This document shows, one piece after another, positions 58,136 through 64,000 of a DNA stretch of 64,000 nt. Positions within the stretch are counted from its first letter, which is position 1. Every line of letters begins with the position of its first letter. The notes beneath the pieces are model-generated. The model did not search any database. It was not told the DNA's origin and saw nothing but the letters and a program-made list of their open reading frames with translations. The stretch spans positions 5,786,261 through 5,850,260 of the forward strand of contig NC_133114.1 of assembly GCF_022965805.1 (NCBI RefSeq), in the 5' to 3' direction. The position numbers and the translations under genes are program-made. The DNA is from Primulina eburnea. Taxonomy: Eukaryota > Streptophyta > Magnoliopsida > Lamiales > Gesneriaceae.

Positions 58136-59966
58136 TGTAACGTCTACTAGTTTTAAAAGCGCGGAAATATTTTTTTTTAATAAAATCTCGCATTTTCGAA
58201 ATAACATTTAAAAATGATCTTAAGTATTTGACAATAAAAATAGTGTGTAAACATAAACGAGTAAAAATTGTGAAAATCATCAGCGTATCAAAACCAGCGT
58301 ATAAAAATGTTCATATCATCTCAAATCTCATAAAACAAAATTCGGAAAACATGTGGTGCTCGGGTCGTGTCACCCCACCAGGTCTGTCTACTCAGTGTTC
58401 AGCACCTCCAGTCCTCTTAATAACGAGCTCACCTGCATCACACACGCCTAGTGAGTCTAAAGACTCAACACACATGTACCGTTAATAACAAGTACATATA
58501 CATAGCACACAGCAGTGAAAAATATCATACTCAACATAACTTTCATGAACTTAAAAGCATAACGTAAACGTGTCGTATAAAATCATGTCGTGTCAACTCA
58601 TGTCATCTCATATCATTATATACGTGTCAAAAGAGCTCATCGTGTCGTCATAAACTTAAACATTTTCTTTTAATTGAATTCAGTTCATTAGTTGTGACTT
58701 TCGTATCAGCTCTATCGTATCAGCTCTATTCGATGGATCCATCTATAAAACCGTGGTACCCGGCGACAGGGGACATCAGCGACAGCATTACCCGTACACT
58801 GAGCCCGGGCCTCAGCTCATCATATCTCATGTCAAATATACATCGTCAATCACAATCAAATCACATCCTTCAAAATATCGTCATTTTCATCACTTAATAA
58901 AAACATGTATATGCATAACATTTCTTTTAAACCAAGCATGCAACGTATTTATCATAATTGCGCAAAAATCGTAAAAATGATGCATAAACGTTTAAAATAT
59001 CATATATTTGTGCTCAGGGCGCTGCCAAGACCAAAATCTCACACCAGGTGCAAAATGACCATTTTAGCCCCTGGAAACCCGAAAATTCTCGTTTTAACCC
59101 TGGATTTCTAAAATTGACCCCAAGCTTACCAAACTCCTTAAAATGTCCGAAAACATATTTTAAAGTATTCCTAGACGTAAATTAGAGCCAAAATCGTAAC
59201 TTAACCGAGTCGTTTTAAAACTTGGACCGAGGTCACGATTTTAACCCAAATCGACTCGAAGCTTAATTAATTTTCCCCAACTTTTTACCTTAACTCAACA
59301 ACCCTTAAAGGGTCCTAAATACCAACCATTTCAACCCCTAAACTCACGAAACCAAACGCTTACAGCTTCTGGACAATTACTGGTCATTTCCTCCATGATC
59401 CAATTCGAACTCAAAGTTTTTCCCTTCCACTACTTACGCCTCTAGCTCAAACCAAAATGGACCAACCCCGACTCAACCTATTCTAGACCACCCTAGAATT
59501 CCTCCTGACCCAAGGCAACCATGGTTACAACCCATTACAAGAAAATGCAGCATGTACGTTCGAAGTTTCCACGCCTGAGCTAGGCGCTATCGATCTCCCT
59601 AACCATGTCGATCGTCTAAAGGGCTCGTTCCAGCAGCGCTCGGGCCTCCCTAAGCCATGTCTCAGACCCACCAGGGCCTTTCCATGGCTTGGTTCGGCCC
59701 CTTGTGCCACTGGTCTAAGCACCACAGTCGAAACCCATACCCACTAGCCGATGCCAACAAGAACCGTAGCCTACCCTCACACCCGCTGCATGGTCTCTCT
59801 TCCCGATCACAAACCCTCTCCCTTACGGTGATGATAGACCCCAAACCAAACCCTATGGCAGCCCCTTGCACCTTAAGCAGAAAATAACGTGAGTGACAAT
59901 AAAAGTAGCGCATGATATGAACAAAACCCGTAAATCCTTCATGATAACGATTGGATCGAGAATGCT
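58136..59966 (-). repeat. Gypsy-type LTR4, interrupted by copia C
   Basis: Left end TGTAACGTCTACTAG. Near-identical to LTR2 over more than 900 bp, including the TGAGTCTAAAGACTCA box (58451-58466) and GATGGATCCATC (58732-58743). The copia C LTR begins at 59967, so the remainder of LTR4 should lie beyond the window. Confidence 0.88.
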
Positions 59967-61084
59967 TGTAAGAGTAGATGCCCTGCAAGCCAACGGTTGG
60001 CTAGGGAATTTATTGACTCAAGTGAAATAAACAATCTTTATTTTAATATAATTTAACTTTTTATGATCTTGTTATACTTTATCTGTATACCCATACAATC
60101 AGCATAGATAAAGTCCTTGATTATACTTTAATACAAATGAATCGTAATTCGATGTTGAAACTCATTTGTAAACACTGCATATTCTAAATTCGTTCCTAGT
60201 CGATTCAGCTGCCTAAAACATGGATAAAGGTCGCTTGAGCTCGAGACTAGCATCTGTGATATTGTGTACTGCGTTTCTTGGTAAGGGCATGGAGATATCC
60301 AAACATGCAGATGGGTAGTCATATGATGATTTTACCGAACAACCCTCCATCGGACTTTCCAAGTGGTTATCATTCATCGAGAGGATAAGTCCGTGGTTAT
60401 GATTGTACACCATTAGTCCTTACGACCCGGGACAACACCGAGGCTCTATATGCTAGATATGTGCTTTGACTCGTTTACCGGCTCCAGGAGAGTCATCAGG
60501 TGGCGAGGTTGGGTACAGTTGCGACACATATAGGAGCCAGTGCATTGTAGTCGGGGATTCACCGCTCACCTACGGGTGTGGATATCCTATGTGATCTAAT
60601 GTAATAATAGTTCATGGAATCTCTGGCCAGAGTATGAGATGTACGTTGGAGAAGGAGTTCTCCAATAGTACACGCGATGTCACTATTATAGTTATCACAT
60701 AGTTATCGAATTAATATGCAACCCTCGATGAACCAAAGGTTGCAGATTCGATCGGGATATATGAGATGAAGGGACTGTACTGTACGTTAATCATAATCGA
60801 CTGGTTCTTGCAGGCACTATCAGTGATATCAGGGGATCATGGGACGATGCTGCTAGACGCTCTTACCATGATCCGATGGGTGCAATCAGAAATGAGTTAT
60901 GACATTCTTGATCAAGGTGTTGATGAAAAGAATGGGGCTAACTAGGGTAAGCCCGAATAAAGGATTCTGTCCTGAATCACAAAGAGTTGTGAACCCACGA
61001 CTAGATGTATGAATTTATAAAATTTGATAATTTAATTTATTAAACTCAAAAGTTGGGTTTCTTAAATATTAAATTTTGGAGGTG
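59967..61084 (+). repeat. 5' LTR of copia C, 3' part deleted
   Basis: TGTAAGAGTAG start, colinear with the AB LTR 28462-29765, except that most of the AT-rich array is missing (join near 61010). It then jumps at 61084 straight into leader sequence equal to 30945. LTR end and primer-binding site are lost (about 1.2 kb). Confidence 0.93.
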
Positions 61085-62650
61085 CCGCTGCCCGAAACGT
61101 TCGGGCAGCGGGCGAGCAGCGAGGGCAGCTGCTCGGGATTGTCTCGAGAAGCGTGCTGGATGATGTGCTTGAATTGTTTGGGCTTAGGTTGCAATTTTCT
61201 GATTTTTCAACATTTTGGGTAAAATTGATATTTTGAAATTGGTTCAATTTTTCTTATTGAAAATTAATTTTTGGAAAATTAATAATTTTCTTGTGAAATA
61301 AATAATTAGAATATGATTTTAATAATTTATGGTAAAAATGAGTTTTAAAAGAAATCAATTATTATTGATTTAATTGGAAATTAAATAAAGGAGTTTATTT
61401 AATTTATTAAATTCTTTAATAATTGTGGTGGTTAGTGATAAAATTATTAGATATATGATTTATCAATTAATTAAATTTTTTAATTAAATTGATTTAATAT
61501 TTGATATTAAATTCATGAAGGATGATCTAGAGCCTTGACCAATGTGTGAGGTGTATGTTAGGATATTTTACTGTTTTTTATTCATTTTGTTAATATTTGA
61601 TATTATTCAAGTGGGCCTGGTTTATAGCCCGTTCCCACCCCATGAGATGTATCCCTTATGTGTCATGGCTATTTAAATGTAATTATTAGAATTAGTGGGA
61701 GATCAAGACTGGAAGATGGTGGGCCCGAGGAACGAGATGAAGACATGTAAAATATTGGAAGCTCTTGTAATAGTTGCATTTGCATCCCTGCATTCACCTA
61801 GGTTTTGGACATGGATCCATGTTTGGCTCACATGGATCTAATAGTGTTGGCAATCGATCATCCTTATCTATTGTTGAATGTCATATTATGATATATGTGA
61901 TATATAGTAGTATGCATGTATGTATATTATTATATAATATAGTTGCATGAATCCGGAAAACATACAAACTCGTGGCACGCGATTTTTAAATTAAAATGAT
62001 GAGACAATTTTAAAATTAAATCCCTCATTTTGAATAAGTTTCAAAATTTATATCAAACCGAAAAAGTAAAAATTAAAGGAGTTTAATTTTTCCTTGCCTT
62101 CCATCAACCGTGGTTGCATGTTGATCGCTACCCGCGGACAGTGTCTGGCTCATATTATTGGGGAGGCCTGTACGCCGGAAAGATGTGACTTCCACCGGAC
62201 ATATGATGTGAATTGAGTGGAACTCCCATGACTTCGGCTCATATTATTGGGGGAACTCATGGAGACCGTCTACTACAATTCAATATTGATGGGTTGGTTT
62301 GACACGTGAAAATAAACGACATCATATTATTGGGTCCTTATTAAACGTGAGGCAAAACACGCGGAGGTTGCATAGGGATGCAATTGGACTCTACCTTTTA
62401 GAAATTATAATTGGCTGATATTATTCGGGATTATAATTGGCTAATTGGACTCTACGTGCTTACTAAGGAAATACGATTTCTCTTTTTCATCAGAGGGTGG
62501 TGGAAATGTCAAAATAGTGGGAGGGTAATTTATAAAATGAAATCCATATTTTATATCTTAAAATTATTTTAAAATAATCATCAACTATTATTCTGTTTCC
62601 GTATCAGTATATTTTCGATTTCGTCACGTAATAAATTTTTATTATTAACA
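61085..62650 (+). other. Leader of copia C
   Basis: Contains the CTGCCCGAA-ACG-TTCGGGCAG hairpin (61088-61108), then AT-rich leader. It runs without a break across the point where copia AB is split (GATGATCTAGAGCC, 61523-61536). Four CATATTATTGGG-like words lie between 62150 and 62430. A small AUG-started reading (MKTCKILEAL, 61739) is probably leader, not a gene. Confidence 0.85.
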
Positions 62651-62659
62651 AGCTAATCG

Positions 62660-63360
62660 AATCTAATTTTCAAGACTGGTTGGGAAAATTGTTCTGAATT
62701 CAGATAAAATGGCATACACACTAATGTCAGTCCTGTTGAACTGACAAATCATGCAAGATGGTAGGACCATTGTATGCAAGCTAAAGTGTAACATGCTCGC
62801 TTTTACGTCAAGTGAACTGTAGGGACAGTTTGAGGAAATATTGAATGCTGCTGACATTCGAATACACATGCAAGAGTTGCATGGTGCATGAAACTCGTAC
62901 AGTGATGCACACCACTTTTAAAAGCTCATGACTACACTTATGCAAGATAGGGCTTTGGTCCATGAGCGTAGTGTATGTATGACTGGGCTTATTGAGGATG
63001 TGGTGGGCCTAGAATATGTGATTCCTAACGAGTTACTAGGTAACATGAATTTGTTGTCTTTTCTTCCTCATTTGATGGGGTTATGGTGAACTTCAATTTG
63101 AATAAGATAGATGATAGCCTTGAAGAGCTAGTCTATACGCTTATAACATATGAGATCACCATAAAACATGGAATTGTTGTTTTTCTAATGGGCCTCTCGT
63201 CAGACGAAAATTAGCCCACAAGGTAAGGGAAAGAAATGTTCCGCCCCTCACAAGAAAAACAATCCTAATAAGAGGCAAACTCTAAAAGACACTTAAAAGG
63301 CCTAAAAAGCCCGATAAGTTAGAACATATTTATTTCACTGCAAGAAGTCCGGACATAAGA
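62660..63360 (+). pseudogene. Copia C gag remnant
   Basis: Plus-strand readings FEEILNAADIRIHMQELHGA, LMQDRALVHERSVCMTGLIEDVVGL and EYVIPNELLGNMNLLSFLPH are UBN2-type gag. HCKKSGHKK near 63335 is the zinc-knuckle remnant, after a lysine/asparagine-rich stretch. Many stops. Confidence 0.85.
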
Positions 63361-63411
63361 AATTATATGTGCCAGAAATGTTCTGGAAATCATAAGTGAA
63401 TGTCCAAATAA

Positions 63412-64000
63412 ACATGATTTCAACAAAAACAAAAGAAAGCTAGATGATCCAAATCCCACACAAATATGGCACGCTAGATTATGTCATATTTCTCAAAGAA
63501 GGATGCACAAACTAGTGGGAGAAAGCATGTTTGACTTGTCAGACATAATTTCTCTACATACTTGTAAGTCCTGTCTAAAAGAAAAATTGACCAAGACTCC
63601 ATCCAATGGAAACGTGGAACGTGCACATGGTCTATTGGATTTGATCCACACAGACGTTTGTGGCCCGCTAAGTGTTAGCACAAAATATGGGCAATCCTAC
63701 TTCATTACCTTTACTAATGACCATTCGAGATATTGGTATGTTTATATGATGAAACACAAATCTGAAGCATTTGAAAGGTTCAAAAAATTCAGATCTGAAG
63801 TAGAAAACCAGCTAGAAAGAAGTATTAAGGCATTTCGATCTGATCGAAGTGGAGAATACTTGAGTGCTGAAATTTTGGGTTATCTAAAAGAGAATGTGAT
63901 TCTCACAAGTGGACTCCACCAGCAACACCACAATTGAATGGTGTTTTTGAACGTCATAAGCGAACCTTGTTGGAAATGGTTCGATCTATGATGAGATTCA
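63412..64000 (+). pseudogene. Copia C pol: GAG-pre-integrase and integrase (cut by window end)
   Basis: The frame runs from NMISTKTKRK through IWHARLCHISQRRMHKL and CKSCLKEKL (the HHCC zinc region, CHI for GHI). Then come LLDLIHTDVCGPL (first catalytic Asp), FITFTNDHSRYWYVYMMKHK and FRSDRSGEYLSAEI (second Asp). It shifts frame near 63935, before the catalytic Glu; the VFERHKR-like reading follows in another frame. Best-preserved pol of this copia family in the window. Confidence 0.92.

Noticed and set aside
62663..62869. Minus-strand ORFs in copia C (62663-62869, 63493-63681)
   Set aside because: Antisense shadows of gag and integrase.
1..64000. CRISPR arrays, tRNA or rRNA genes, bacterial operons
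   Set aside because: No regular repeat-spacer pattern, no cloverleaf or rRNA signature noticed. The TGGTATCAGAGC hits are primer-binding sites, not tRNA genes.

Overview
The window is nuclear DNA of a flowering plant. It shows AT-rich intergenic sequence, Ty1/copia and Ty3/gypsy LTR retrotransposons nested in one another, hAT elements with 8-bp target-site duplications (TSDs), a Mutator-like MITE, and short introns. The env-like ORFs at 42957-45592 and 54901-58130 belong to a protein family that, from memory, is annotated abundantly in Gesneriaceae (Lamiales) genomes. That lineage is a guess. I see no complete host gene. The only host-like coding piece is one exon resembling a plant Topors-type RING E3 ligase (12534-12787).

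Layout. (1) 1-7768: degenerate Ty3/gypsy element on the minus strand, with one LTR cut by the window edge, a decayed interior with broken gag, a primer-binding site (PBS) and a complete 2.1-kb LTR. (2) 8563-9861: short hAT element with a perfect 8-bp TSD and a decayed transposase C-terminus. (3) 13530-33130: a nested, inverted complex. A copia element (13717-24042 plus 28462-31331) sits in an older gypsy pol gene. An inversion with breakpoints in the copia leader and inside an AGCTCG-rich hAT element split both. Two gypsy-type solo LTRs (17871-21201 and 24142-27013) lie within the complex. (4) 33133-40680: Athila-like gypsy remnant on the minus strand, split by a 3.45-kb solo LTR. (5) about 41000-53877: gypsy-type LTR interrupted by a young 11.1-kb Sirevirus-like copia element (41864-52944). 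This element has near-identical LTRs, gag-pol, a post-pol env-like ORF and an antisense ORF behind a TATA box. (6) 54901-58130: a second, badly decayed copy of the env-like gene, split by an LTR fragment. (7) 58136-64000: gypsy-type LTR carrying a second copy of the 13717/28462 copia family, which runs off the window end.

How the parts work together. Only the 41864-52944 element looks recently active, yet its reading frames carry stops and shifts. It was therefore probably moved by proteins made elsewhere, unless the breaks are assembly errors. Everything else is layered decay: solo LTRs with few internal regions, truncations and one clear inversion. The most unusual items are the antisense ORF with its own promoter-like sequence, the env-like ORF behind a splice-acceptor-like site, and the inversion reconstructed from two independent matching TSD pairs plus an interrupted reading frame.
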